Shown here one piece after another: positions 14,695 through 23,405 of a DNA stretch of 32,005 bases; positions within the stretch are counted from its first letter, which is position 1; each line of letters starts with the position of its first letter. Under the pieces are notes generated by a model. That model saw only the letters and a list, made by a program, of their open reading frames with translations. It made no database searches and had not been told where the DNA came from. This DNA is from JBAJNL01 sp036881885 (GTDB taxonomy: Bacteria; Pseudomonadota; Alphaproteobacteria; Holosporales; Hepatobacteraceae), in assembly GCA_036881885.1 (NCBI GenBank), contig JBAJNL010000013.1, positions 1 to 32,005 of the forward strand, in the 5' to 3' direction. The translations under genes were made by a program, and so were the position numbers.

Positions 14695-15618
14695 TTAGGC
14701 CTTTAAAGGCCCCTCAAGGCCCAGCATCAAACGGGATAGTACCTTGGCGTTGGCACCCTTAAGGCTTGTGGCGGTTTCTCCACATCCAAAACCCACAAGC
14801 GGCACGCCACTGCTTTCTAGCAGGGGCAAAATGGCACCGGGCCGCGCAGTGCCATCAAGCTTGGTGATAAAAAGCCCTGTTAAGGGAAGATGTTCTTTAA
14901 ACAGCTGCAGCTGCTGTGCGGCGTTCTGCCCTACCGTGCCATCCAGCACAAGCCAGCAGGCATGGGGCGCATCGGCATCGTGCTTGATCAGTACACGCTT
15001 TAGCTTTGACAGCTCTTCCATCAGGTTTTTTTGGGTATGCAAACGCCCTGCGGTATCAAGCAACAACACATCATAGGTTTTTTCTTTCGCCACGCGCATG
15101 GCATCAAACACAAAGGCCGCGCTGTCTTTGTGTTGACTGGTTTGGTGAAAATCAACACCAACCTTTTGTGCCCATTGCAAAGCCTGCTGATCGGCCGCTG
15201 CACGAAAAAAGTCAGCCGAGGCAAACAACACCCTGGCCCCTTGCTTTTGATAAACCGCCGCAAGCTTACCTGCCGTTGTGGTTTTACCACTGCCATTCAC
15301 ACCCACAAGCATGGCCACAAAAGGCTGACGCGCCTTGTCCCGCTCAAAATCACCCATAAAAGGCGTTAAGAAGGTTTCCAGTTTAAGCGCTAGCTCTTCT
15401 TGAATGGCTTCAAACGACAACGTTTTAAGCTGCTTTTGACTTAGCTGCTTTAAAACCGACTGCGTGAAAGCAAGCCCAAAGTTGGCCTCAAGCAACACAT
15501 CCTCAAGCGCTAAAAGCAACGCTTCTTTTGATGGATCTTTGCGCCACAGATCTTTCAGCTTAGCACTGACACCGCCCGAGAACGGCTTTTTAAGCGAGGT
15601 TAACCATTTAAGCGACAC
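14695..15618 (-). CDS. ftsY: Signal recognition particle receptor FtsY
   Basis: FtsY is the membrane-associated GTPase that docks SRP-ribosome complexes at the SecYEG translocon. The NG domain is complete: an N helical bundle, then G1 GVNGSGKTTT (106-115), G2-like DFFRAAA (136-142), G3 DTAGR (188-192), G4 TKLDG (252-256) and the closing GFGCGE. The acidic A domain seen in E. coli is essentially absent (total 307 residues), as in many alphaproteobacteria. The start is the GTG at 15618 because a perfect GGAGG lies 6 bases upstream; the upstream in-frame extension to 15672 lies inside mtaB. After G4 the family's TA[RK]GG reads TARPG. It overlaps the end of mtaB by 11 bases, so it is coupled to that gene. 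Confidence 0.96.
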   Translation of the reverse strand: MSLKWLTSLKKPFSGGVSAKLKDLWRKDPSKEALLLALEDVLLEANFGLAFTQSVLKQLSQKQLKTLSFEAIQEELALKLETFLTPFMGDFERDKARQPFVAMLVGVNGSGKTTTAGKLAAVYQKQGARVLFASADFFRAAADQQALQWAQKVGVDFHQTSQHKDSAAFVFDAMRVAKEKTYDVLLLDTAGRLHTQKNLMEELSKLKRVLIKHDADAPHACWLVLDGTVGQNAAQQLQLFKEHLPLTGLFITKLDGTARPGAILPLLESSGVPLVGFGCGETATSLKGANAKVLSRLMLGLEGPLKA

Positions 15619-16891
15619 AACGCACCTCCAAAGGCCTGCCAAGCAAATGCTTTTTACCCTCTTTTTCCACAATGCCTTCGATCAACACATTTTCTAAAAC
15701 ACCACGCGTTGCAGGCGATGTTTCAACCACAACAGGCAAAAAGTGGGCGTTATACCCTCTTTGTGCACGCTCGAGCAAAACGCTGCACGTTTGCCCCACA
15801 AACGATTCAAGCGTGTCATGATACACTTTATCACCCAGACGCCTTAGACGCTGCGATCGCTCTTTTGCAACCGCTTTTGGCACTTGCGGCATTCTGGCTG
15901 CAGGCGTTTCGGGCCGGGGCGAAAAAGGGAAAACATGCAGCAAGGCGATGCGGCATTCTTCTACAAGGTCAAGCGTGTCTTGAAAATGCGCCTCGGTTTC
16001 GGTAGGAAAGCCCACGATAATATCAGCGCCCAAAACAGCATCGGGCCTCACGCGTCGCAAGCGTTGGCAGAATGTGATCACATCTTGGCGCAGATGACGG
16101 CGCTTCATGCGCTTTAAAATCAAATCAGCACCAGCTTGCAAACTGATATGAAAATGCGGCATCAAACGTTTCTCTTTGGCCACAAGCTGGAAAAAAGCAG
16201 CATCAATTTCGGCCGGATCAAGCGACGAGATACGCAGCCTTTTCAATTGCGGCACCTTCACCAACAAAAAGCGCACTAAGTCAGTCAGCGTTAAAGGCAC
16301 TTCAAGATCTTGCCCATAGGCCGTGAGATCAACGCCCGTTAGCACCACCTCGTCAACGCCCGTTTCAACCAAAGCATTGATTTGGGCCACCAGCTTTTCT
16401 TTGGCGATGCTTTGACTGGGCCCGCGCGCTTTGGTAATCACACAAAAGGTGCACGCATGATCGCAGCCATTTTGTATTTGCAAAAAAACACGTTTCTTTT
16501 GATCAGGCTCTGTGGACGGAAGAGGTGTGTGGGCCGGTAAAGCGCTCACTTTTTCCATCTCACCCACAAAAGTGCCCTGTGGTTTGGCCAAGAAAGCCGC
16601 TTCCATTTTTTCACGGTTACCAAGCACCGTGCTCACCTCGGGCATGGCCTCGAACATCTTGGCATTCAGCTGCGCGCCACAGCCTGTGACCACAATGCGC
16701 GTTTCGGGATTGTCACGTTTTAAGCTGCGGATGGCTTGCTTGGCTTGCCGTTCTGCCTCGGCCGTTACCGCACATGTGTTAAAAACAACTGTTTCAAGGG
16801 CCGGATCAATGCTTTTAAGATGCTTTTCGATCAGCGCAGATTCATAGTGATTTAAACGGCATCCAAATGTTACGACACGCGATTTAGGCAT
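15608..16891 (-). CDS. mtaB: tRNA t6A37 methylthiotransferase MtaB
   Basis: MtaB is a radical-SAM enzyme that adds a methylthio group to t6A at position 37 of ANN-decoding tRNAs. The N-terminal cluster cysteines are Cys11 (VTFGCRLNHYES), Cys40 (FNTCAVTAEAE) and Cys71 (VTGCGAQLN). The radical-SAM motif CxxxCxxC is CDHACTFC (Cys143, 147, 150), followed by the MtaB-like ITKARGPSQS and VVLTGVDLTAYG. The TRAM-like C-terminal part is short. The first Cys context CRLNxYES favours MtaB over MiaB and RimO. The ATG at 16891 (427 residues) overlaps the upstream kinase gene by 8 bases and has GGGAG about 12 bases away. An ATG at 16918 with AAGG very near would add nine residues. Confidence 0.93.
   Translation of the reverse strand: MPKSRVVTFGCRLNHYESALIEKHLKSIDPALETVVFNTCAVTAEAERQAKQAIRSLKRDNPETRIVVTGCGAQLNAKMFEAMPEVSTVLGNREKMEAAFLAKPQGTFVGEMEKVSALPAHTPLPSTEPDQKKRVFLQIQNGCDHACTFCVITKARGPSQSIAKEKLVAQINALVETGVDEVVLTGVDLTAYGQDLEVPLTLTDLVRFLLVKVPQLKRLRISSLDPAEIDAAFFQLVAKEKRLMPHFHISLQAGADLILKRMKRRHLRQDVITFCQRLRRVRPDAVLGADIIVGFPTETEAHFQDTLDLVEECRIALLHVFPFSPRPETPAARMPQVPKAVAKERSQRLRRLGDKVYHDTLESFVGQTCSVLLERAQRGYNAHFLPVVVETSPATRGVLENVLIEGIVEKEGKKHLLGRPLEVRCVA
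15625..15629 (-). promoter_or_regulatory. Shine-Dalgarno sequence of ftsY
   Basis: GGAGG on the minus strand, 6 bases before the GTG at 15618 and inside the end of mtaB. It decides the start of ftsY against the longer in-frame extension. Confidence 0.85.
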
Positions 16892-19157
16892 GTATTCGTT
16901 GTTCTCCCAAAACCTCATAAGCCTTCGTTGTTAGACTATCTAAATTAAAAGGTTTGGGCAAAAAATGCACTTGTGACTTGCGAAACTTCAGTTGCAAATG
17001 CAAATCTTCTTTGGGATAACCCGACACAAACAGCACCTGAAGTTTGGGGTTAATCGCATAACAATGATTCGCCAAGGTGGGGCCATCCATGCCTGGCATC
17101 ATCACATCAGTAATCAGCAAATGCACATCTGTGTGACGTTTTAAAAGTTCGATGGCCTGTTCACCATCGCGCGCCTCAAGCACATCATAGCCCTTGCTTC
17201 TTAAGCCACGCGCTGCAAAAAGCCGCACCGCATCTTCGTCTTCGACAATCAAAACGCTTGACGTGCCACCATAAATCAAAAAATTCTCTTGCGACGGAAT
17301 GGGCTCTTCTTCTCTTTGCACGCCACCGCTTTCTTTTGGCAGGTACACAAAAAAAGTTGTGCCCTCACCCACCACGCTTTTAACCGAAAGCCCACCTTTA
17401 AGGCTTTTGGTCAGTTGAAAAACGGTTGCAAGGCCCAAGCCTGTGCCACGCCCTTCTTCTTTGGTCGAGAAAAAAGGATCAAAAATCTTCACCAAGTTCT
17501 CTTGCGAGATGCCACAGCCCGTATCTTGTATCTCAATCATAATATAGTCACCGGCTTTCAGATCACCCGTCACCATCGTTGTTTTCTGGTCCAAATGCAC
17601 TTGGCGCGTTTTGATCACAAGCACGCCCCCTTGCGGCATGGCATCACGCGCATTAATCGCCAGGTTCATCACAATTTGCTCAATCTGTCCCTGGTCTGCA
17701 AAAATGGTTTTAATCGATCGGTCATGCTCCATACGCAACTCAATTCTAGTGCCAATCAAACGACTAAGCAGAAAAGAGGTTTCATTTAAGCACTCCCTTA
17801 AGTCAATGATCTTGGGCTTAAGGGGTGTTTTACGCGCAAACAAAAGCAGTTGCCTGACCAGATTTGCGGCCCGATTCGCATTTTGTTTGATCTGCATGAT
17901 ATCTGTAAAAGAGTGATCTTGTGGGCTGTGCCTTTGCAAAAGCAAATCACAAAAACCAAGCATGGCTGTTAAAAGGTTATTAAAGTCGTGACTAATACCG
18001 CTTGCTAACTGCCCCAAGGCTTGCAGCTTTTGCGCCTCAACATTCTTGGCTTCTCGCTTTTTTAAATCGGTGACGTCGTACAAGAAGACAAAAAAGCACC
18101 CCATCGGATCCCAAGAAACGCTGGGAATATAGCTAATATACAAACGCGCATAAATATCGGACGGCGCAAAACGCACCAAAAGAAAATGACTGCGTTCTTT
18201 TTTGCGATAAACCTTCTTTAAAAACTGCTCATAAGCTTGCTGACCTTTTTTATCAAGCCATTCAGCGATCGAGCGTCCTAAAATTTTTCGCTCGCGCACA
18301 AGCTTTTCAAACAAGCGGTTGGCAAGCGTGATAATACCGTGGTGATTCAAAAAAAGAGAGGGCAGCGGCACATTATCCAGCAAAAGCGCAAAGTGTATCT
18401 TGCTTTTTTCATCAATGGTGGGCGCTTGCGGCGATAGGAAAAGCGCAAACAGATTGTGCTCTTCATCAATCAAAACCTCTTTATTGCAAACCGCTTGCAT
18501 AGGATAGCCCGCACCGCTTTTTAAAGTCAGGGTTAAAGAGCGGTTCATCAAACGCCCCTCGTTAAAAGGTGGTGTAAGCAGGTCAGAGAAATATCTTTCT
18601 AAAACATCCTCGTTTTCCAAACCCAACCAGTCTAAAAACGCTTGGTTCACAAAATGTATCTTCTGTGATGCACGCTTAATCAGCACAGGAGATGGAATGT
18701 TATCAAACAAACGCTTGAGCTTGTCGTCGTATGCAAAGGAAACAGGCTCTTCTTCCACAAACCACACGGTTAACGATTTGGTAAGCCCATACATATGCAG
18801 CAGCAAATTTTTTTTAAGACCAAGCGTTTTGATACTGACTGTTTCTTTGCTTGCACCTTTGTTTAGAATTTTTTTTGTTGCAATGTGCAAGCGTTCAAAG
18901 TCTTCAGGCAACACAACTGTTTTAAGATGGCCAAAAGACTTGGGCACCGCGCCTAACAAAAATGACGCATGCTGGTTACTAAAAAAACAGCGCCGTGCCT
19001 GCCGCCACACTAAAATACCATAGGGCGCCCGTCGAAAAATTCTGTGCAAACAAAACAAGCCAATACACCACGCATAAAAACGCGCCCAAAAGGGCTTTGA
19101 GAAAAACCCACGCTCCAAGCGCTTCTTTTGCAACACACCTTGCTGTTTGTTTACCAT
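16884..19157 (-). CDS. cckA: CckA-like hybrid sensor histidine kinase
   Basis: Hybrid kinase with, in order, a short N-terminal part with one weak hydrophobic segment (about residues 23-40), two PAS-like domains (about 145-195 and 255-300), a HisKA domain with the phospho-accepting histidine in ASGISHDFNN (His390), an HATPase domain (N-box NLAINARDAMP, G-boxes DTGCGIS and GRGTGLGL) and a receiver with Asp684 in LLITDVMMPG and Lys735 in LPKPF. The receiver start VLIVEDEDAVR and the HisKA sequence closely resemble CckA, which controls CtrA through ChpT in alphaproteobacteria. A longer frame reaches 19322 but would overrun the divergent cold-shock promoter, so the ATG at 19157 (757 residues) is preferred. 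Classical CckA has two clear membrane helices; these are not obvious here. Confidence 0.85.
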   Translation of the reverse strand: MVNKQQGVLQKKRLERGFFSKPFWARFYAWCIGLFCLHRIFRRAPYGILVWRQARRCFFSNQHASFLLGAVPKSFGHLKTVVLPEDFERLHIATKKILNKGASKETVSIKTLGLKKNLLLHMYGLTKSLTVWFVEEEPVSFAYDDKLKRLFDNIPSPVLIKRASQKIHFVNQAFLDWLGLENEDVLERYFSDLLTPPFNEGRLMNRSLTLTLKSGAGYPMQAVCNKEVLIDEEHNLFALFLSPQAPTIDEKSKIHFALLLDNVPLPSLFLNHHGIITLANRLFEKLVRERKILGRSIAEWLDKKGQQAYEQFLKKVYRKKERSHFLLVRFAPSDIYARLYISYIPSVSWDPMGCFFVFLYDVTDLKKREAKNVEAQKLQALGQLASGISHDFNNLLTAMLGFCDLLLQRHSPQDHSFTDIMQIKQNANRAANLVRQLLLFARKTPLKPKIIDLRECLNETSFLLSRLIGTRIELRMEHDRSIKTIFADQGQIEQIVMNLAINARDAMPQGGVLVIKTRQVHLDQKTTMVTGDLKAGDYIMIEIQDTGCGISQENLVKIFDPFFSTKEEGRGTGLGLATVFQLTKSLKGGLSVKSVVGEGTTFFVYLPKESGGVQREEEPIPSQENFLIYGGTSSVLIVEDEDAVRLFAARGLRSKGYDVLEARDGEQAIELLKRHTDVHLLITDVMMPGMDGPTLANHCYAINPKLQVLFVSGYPKEDLHLQLKFRKSQVHFLPKPFNLDSLTTKAYEVLGEQRIHA

Positions 19158-19259
19158 GAAGCCAACGACAATGTATAAAAACTCTCTTAAATTTATCCTG
19201 AACGGTTTTTGTATTAAAAACAACAAGGTGCTTTCACTACCAAAAATAGATTTAACCTT

Positions 19260-19288
19260 TTGACATTCCTGACAGATTATGTTGTATA
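19260..19288 (+). promoter_or_regulatory. Probable sigma-70 promoter of the cold-shock gene
   Basis: TTGACA at 19260-19265, 17-base spacer, TGTATA at 19283-19288 (or TATATA two bases on). An opposite TTGACA at 19318-19313 on the minus strand probably serves the kinase gene with a weaker -10 box, so two divergent promoters overlap. Confidence 0.6.
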
Positions 19289-19341
19289 TACACGATATCA
19301 TTATTTTAACATTGTCAAACAATGGGTTAGGTCATATAAAA

Positions 19342-19854
19342 ATGGAATCATCAGCTTTGTCGGCCACAAAAATTAAGTGTACTGTGAAGTGGTTCAGTTT
19401 AAAACGGGGGTACGGCTTTTTAGAGCCGGTTGACGGCACTTCAGATATTTTTATGCACTTTTCGCTGCTAGAGGAGGCAGGCTATCAGCATGTCTCGCAA
19501 GGAGACGACGTTGTCTGCGACATTGGCGACGGGCGTGGCGGCATTCAAGTAACCAAAATTTATGAGGTACATAGCAAATCAGGACAACCAAGCGAAATAC
19601 CACTTGTCCTTGAAGAGCAATCTGGAACCGTAAAATGGTTCAATATTTTGCGTGGATACGGCTTTGTGCAGCCTGATGATGGCGAAAGAGATATTTTTGT
19701 ACATACTGGATCTTTGAAAAACATTGGTGTCGATAGGCTGTTAAGGGGACAAAGGGTGAAAGCGAAGATCCTTTTGACCGAGCGTGGACGGGAAGCACGA
19801 GAAATTACCATTCTTGATAACGAAAACGCAGCGCTTAAGCGCCAAGAGGCTTAA
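19342..19854 (+). CDS. Two-domain cold-shock protein
   Basis: The 170-residue product carries two cold-shock domains, an arrangement typical of alphaproteobacteria, where it is associated with cold or stationary phase. Domain 1 (about 11-75) has VKWFSLKRGYGFLEP and DIFMHF. Domain 2 (about 94-158) has the RNP1-like VKWFNILRGYGFVQP and the RNP2-like DIFVHTGSL. Domain 1 departs from the usual pattern (Ser for Asn after KWF, Met for Val in RNP2), while domain 2 is canonical. Both should bind single-stranded RNA or DNA. The ATG at 19342 gives a natural N-terminus; earlier codons fall within the promoter region. A hairpin at 19940-19965 may be the terminator. It runs divergently from the kinase gene. 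Confidence 0.93.
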   Translation: MESSALSATKIKCTVKWFSLKRGYGFLEPVDGTSDIFMHFSLLEEAGYQHVSQGDDVVCDIGDGRGGIQVTKIYEVHSKSGQPSEIPLVLEEQSGTVKWFNILRGYGFVQPDDGERDIFVHTGSLKNIGVDRLLRGQRVKAKILLTERGREAREITILDNENAALKRQEA

Positions 19855-20220
19855 ACCCTTTAAAAACACTTCTTTTTATAGAAAAAATCTCTTTTAAGCA
19901 ACGCTTCAATAAAGAGACCGACAAGACAACCGTCGTTGTAAGAGCATGGCGCTTACCGCTCTTTTGGATGGCAGGTCGCACACATCTTAAAACGCATCCC
20001 TCAAGCATCAAGAGCGCCAACACTTGAACGTCCCCCCTTTTGGCTGATGCAAGACACACCACCACGCTTAACAAAGCCCGTGAGGCTCACGCCTCAAGCT
20101 GTCAAAATAGGCATTTTCAATAAAAAAAGATAGTTGGAAACATTGACAACTGTCAAAAGCTTTTATTTTAGGTAAAAAAAGATTATCGTTTTCAATAAAA
20201 TAAATAAAGATGGAGGCCGC
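19855..20220. other. Intergenic region between cold-shock gene and comM-like gene
   Basis: It holds a terminator-like hairpin near 19940, small GC stems near 20090 (GAGGC/GCCTC), a 14-bp palindrome TTGACA-AC-TGTCAA at 20143-20156, and two similar AT-rich stretches beginning ttttcaataaaa (about 20114 and 20190). The latter may be a diverged duplication. No protein-coding frame is convincing. The promoter of the downstream gene probably lies after 20143. Confidence 0.55.
19940..19965 (+). terminator. Possible terminator of the cold-shock gene
   Basis: AAGAGC (19940-19945) pairs with GCTCTT (19958-19963), with an inner GG/CC pair and a short TTTT. The T-run is weak and the hairpin is 85 bases past the stop. 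Confidence 0.4.
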
Positions 20221-21753
20221 GTGTTAGGACGCATTACGACCCTTTGCTTTCAGGGCCTTGAGGCCACACCTATTGACGTTCAAGTGCAGCTGGCAAACGG
20301 CTTGCCTGCCTTTGCCATTGTCGGCCTGCCAGACAAAGCCTTGGCCGAGTCAAAAGAGCGGGTACGCGGCGCTCTTTTTGCCTTGGGCATTGCGATGCCT
20401 GCCAAACGCATTACCGTTAATTTGGCACCAGCTGACCTGCAAAAAGAAGGAAGCCATTATGACCTGCCCATTGCGCTGGCTTTGCTGGGTACATTGGGCG
20501 CCCTTTCAAAAGACGCACTGTGGAACTTTGTGGCCTTGGGCGAGCTTGGCCTTGATGGCAGCCTCATTTCAACAGGCGGCATTCTATCGGCCTCTTTGTT
20601 TGCTGGCAGGCAACAAAAAGGCTTGATCTGCCCTTTTGAGGGCGGCCCTGAAGCAGCCTGGGCAGGCGATTTACAGATCATTGCGTCCAAAACTTTGCTG
20701 GGCGTGATCAACCATCTTAAAGGCACGCAGGTGCTTGCGCCCCCAACCCCTTTGGTTGAACAAAAGGAAACCCATCAAAAAGACCTTCAAGAGGTCAAGG
20801 GGCAGCACCTTGCCAAACGCGCTCTTGAGGTGGCAGCTGCGGGGGGACACAACCTTTTAATGATTGGCCCACCCGGTGCAGGCAAGTCAATGCTTGCAGA
20901 GCGCTTGCCCACCATTTTACCCCCCTTATCACCTTTTGAGGCCCTTGAAGCCACAATGATTCACAGCATGGGTGGCAGGCTGAAAGAGGGGCGGCTTTTA
21001 AAAAAGCGCCCTTTTCGCAATCCCCATCACTCGGCCTCTATGGCGGCTTTGATTGGCGGCGGTCTTAAGGGCAAACCGGGCGAAATATCGCTAGCGCACA
21101 GAGGCGTTTTGTTTTTGGACGAATTACCCGAGTTTAATCGCGCGCTTTTAGAAGCCTTAAGGCAACCTCTTGAATCAGGCGAAGCTGTGATTGCACGCGC
21201 CAACGCCCATATTACCTATCCTGCCCGCGTGCAACTGATCGCTGCCATGAATCCTTGTGCCTGTGGCTATCTTGGCCATGCAAAAAAACAGTGCCGTAAA
21301 GCACCTTTGTGCGCCGAGCGCTATCAAAACCGTTTATCAGGCCCCTTGCTTGACCGTCTTGACCTTTTTATCACCATGCAAGCTTTATCACCGTTTGCGC
21401 TTGAGCAAACTGACCAAGGCACCACAAGCAAGCTGGTCGCACAACGCGTTGCCACGGCCTGGGCCATACAACACAAGCGACATCAGCAAACCAATCATCA
21501 CAATCAATCATCCTTTTTGAATGCACAGGTTCCTTTTAAAGATCTTGAAACACATCTTCACTTAGAAAAAGCAGCCTCAAAAATACTGCAAACCACCACG
21601 CTTCAGTGGGGGCTTTCGGCACGCAGCTATCACAAAGTGCTGCGTCTTGCGCGCACCATCGCTGATTTAGCAAACAGCACGCGCATTACAAAGCTGCACG
21701 CTAGTGAAGCGCTAAGCTACCGCATGTGGCCCTTTAAAGAAAAAGCCGCTTAA
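20221..21753 (+). CDS. comM: ComM/YifB-family Mg-chelatase-like AAA+ ATPase
   Basis: ComM-type helicases drive branch migration during recombination of incoming DNA; many non-competent bacteria also keep the gene. The N-terminal Lon-like fold domain is clear (AFAIVGLPDKALAESKERVRGAL, then KRITVNLAPADLQKEG). The Mg-chelatase AAA+ module has Walker A GPPGAGKS (216-223), Walker B GVLFLDELPEF and the zinc-like cysteine cluster beginning MNPCACGYLG. The C-terminal helical domain ends with LSARSYHKVLRLARTIADL, typical of the family. Length 510 is normal. The GTG at 20221 has GGAGG 4 bases upstream. No other competence gene is seen in the window. Confidence 0.94.
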   Translation: MLGRITTLCFQGLEATPIDVQVQLANGLPAFAIVGLPDKALAESKERVRGALFALGIAMPAKRITVNLAPADLQKEGSHYDLPIALALLGTLGALSKDALWNFVALGELGLDGSLISTGGILSASLFAGRQQKGLICPFEGGPEAAWAGDLQIIASKTLLGVINHLKGTQVLAPPTPLVEQKETHQKDLQEVKGQHLAKRALEVAAAGGHNLLMIGPPGAGKSMLAERLPTILPPLSPFEALEATMIHSMGGRLKEGRLLKKRPFRNPHHSASMAALIGGGLKGKPGEISLAHRGVLFLDELPEFNRALLEALRQPLESGEAVIARANAHITYPARVQLIAAMNPCACGYLGHAKKQCRKAPLCAERYQNRLSGPLLDRLDLFITMQALSPFALEQTDQGTTSKLVAQRVATAWAIQHKRHQQTNHHNQSSFLNAQVPFKDLETHLHLEKAASKILQTTTLQWGLSARSYHKVLRLARTIADLANSTRITKLHASEALSYRMWPFKEKAA

Positions 21754-21771
21754 AAGCGTACACGAAACACA

Positions 21772-22710
21772 TCACCCGCTTGTGGCCGCCCGTTTGAGGC
21801 GATCGTTCAGCGCAACACCCGCCCCTTTAAAAGGAATCGGCATCACCGCGATGCGCTGACACGACGACTGATCCAAATGGTGCATCAACTCAAAAAAACG
21901 CTGGGCTGCCTCGCTTAGATCACCCTTTTCACTTAGATTCACCGTGGTATGCGCCCCTTTTAAAGGGCAAGGACCAAACGCAAGCAGCCCTTCATCTGAT
22001 GCCACAGACGTTGCCTCAAGACGTAAGGGTTTTGAAGGTGCATAGTGCCGTGGAAAGAGCCCAGGTGAGTGAAACACCTTTGTTGGGGCAGTTTGTGGCA
22101 ATACAAAGGGTTGTTGCAGCACAGCCTCTAACGCCTCAACCGCAAGAGCGCCAGGACGCAACAAAAGGGGTGTCTCGCCTCGCAAATCCACAACCGTTGA
22201 CTCTAAGCCGCACACAGGCACCTCGCCCGCCACCACAGGAACATCTTTCAATGTACGCCACACGTGGCTTGGGTGTGTGGGGCTTAAGGTGCCTGCCACA
22301 TTGGCGCTGGGGGCCGCCAGTGGAAAGCCGCACGCACGCAAAAGTTCTTGAAAAACAGGATGTGACGGCAAACGCACAGCCACCGTTTCAAGACCTGCAC
22401 TGACTTTTGACGCCAAACGGCTACCTTGCTTTTTGTTTAAAACAAAGGTCAGCGGACCGGGACAAAAAGCGTTCATTAAACGTTGCACGCTGGGCGTTAC
22501 GATCACATCTTGTTTAAGCATTGCTTGCGTTGCATAGTGCACGATCAGCGGATTGCTGGAAGGGCGTCGTTTTGTGTGGAAAATAACCTTAACAGCGTCA
22601 TCATCAAAGGCATTGCCGCACAAGCCATAAACAGTTTCCGAAGGGGTGACCACGACACGACCCTTTTTTAAAAGGTCAACAGCATCCTTTAGCTGAATCA
22701 AGTTACTCAT
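21772..22710 (-). CDS. L-threonylcarbamoyladenylate synthase (Sua5 type)
   Basis: This enzyme makes threonylcarbamoyl-AMP from threonine, bicarbonate and ATP, the first step of the t6A37 tRNA modification. The YrdC domain (about 1-200) shows the KRRPSSNPL and PSETVYGL motifs, GPLTFVLNK, VAVRLPSHPVF and PLAAPSANVAGTLSPT. A C-terminal Sua5 domain follows (PGLFPRHYAPSKPL), giving 312 residues, so the long Sua5 form rather than the short TsaC. The ATG at 22710 starts the protein at a natural point; a GTG at 22737 would add nine cysteine-rich residues. Its product feeds the t6A that MtaB later modifies. It follows cvpA by 33 bases in the same direction and may be cotranscribed. Confidence 0.95.
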   Translation of the reverse strand: MSNLIQLKDAVDLLKKGRVVVTPSETVYGLCGNAFDDDAVKVIFHTKRRPSSNPLIVHYATQAMLKQDVIVTPSVQRLMNAFCPGPLTFVLNKKQGSRLASKVSAGLETVAVRLPSHPVFQELLRACGFPLAAPSANVAGTLSPTHPSHVWRTLKDVPVVAGEVPVCGLESTVVDLRGETPLLLRPGALAVEALEAVLQQPFVLPQTAPTKVFHSPGLFPRHYAPSKPLRLEATSVASDEGLLAFGPCPLKGAHTTVNLSEKGDLSEAAQRFFELMHHLDQSSCQRIAVMPIPFKGAGVALNDRLKRAATSG

Positions 22711-22743
22711 ACAACACGCACAAGATGCGCAACGCACGGGTCA

Positions 22744-23376
22744 TCAGGCTTCTTTAGCATCGTCTGTCTCTTGAATCTCGGGCAGCTCTTCAAGCGATTT
22801 CGTGCTATGAAAGTGCAATGAATCTTGCTCAAGATCACCCAAGGTTGTTTTCAAAAACCCAAACTCTTTTTGAAAAAACAAAGCCGTGTCAGAGGCCTGC
22901 ATCCACCTTAACACAAGCGACCGCATTTTATCGGTTCCTTGCTGCACAAAAGGCATCGCATAGGCATCTTGTAACACCGGGTTCTCTTCTAAGGTGGGAG
23001 CAAAGGTCAACAACATCCAATAAGCGCCGAAAAAAAGCAAACAGGCTTTTACACCACCCAAAAGTGCACCCAGCACACTGTCGATAAAACTAAGGCGACT
23101 GCGACGTACGGTCGTGACCAACCAATCACTGATCATAAAGAAAGCCAGCAACAAAATGAAGAAAATAAGGCACGCAAGCCCAATAAACGCCCAAAGCGAT
23201 GAACCCACATAAGCCGTTAGTGGCGGATAACACGTGGGCAAAAGCAGCGTTGTGATCAGCGCCGCCAAAAACCAGCCCAAAACACCCGTTAGCGAGCGCG
23301 TAAAGCCGCGCACAAAGCCAAAAACCGCAAGCAGTGCAAAGATTACACCTAAAACACCATCAACCATCGTAAACAT
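22744..23376 (-). CDS. cvpA: CvpA family membrane protein
   Basis: The 210-residue protein has four predicted membrane helices in its first 130 residues and a polar cytosolic tail. The N-terminal VDGVLGVIFALLAVFGFVRG and the later SFIDSVLGALLGGVKA match the CvpA (colicin V production) family, where the latter is the most conserved motif. The role in non-colicinogenic bacteria is unclear; it has been linked to envelope integrity. AGAGG lies 8 bases before the ATG at 23376. The C-terminal region is charged and without a recognised domain. It lies between lipB and the sua5-type gene on the minus strand. Confidence 0.88.
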   Translation of the reverse strand: MFTMVDGVLGVIFALLAVFGFVRGFTRSLTGVLGWFLAALITTLLLPTCYPPLTAYVGSSLWAFIGLACLIFFILLLAFFMISDWLVTTVRRSRLSFIDSVLGALLGGVKACLLFFGAYWMLLTFAPTLEENPVLQDAYAMPFVQQGTDKMRSLVLRWMQASDTALFFQKEFGFLKTTLGDLEQDSLHFHSTKSLEELPEIQETDDAKEA

Positions 23377-23405
23377 AAGAGCCGCCTCTTTCGAACGCCT
23401 TGTTT

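Noticed and set aside
14698..14711. GGCCTTTAAAGGCC palindrome at the ftsY end
   Set aside because: It lies inside the ftsY coding sequence and can be explained by codons; no further copies were noticed.
19158..19322. N-terminal extension of the CckA-like kinase
   Set aside because: It would cross the divergent promoter region and has no family match; ATG 19157 is more likely.
19835..20074. Minus-strand 79-codon frame between the cold-shock gene and comM
   Set aside because: No ribosome-binding site or homology is visible, and it overlaps the cold-shock gene end and the hairpin.
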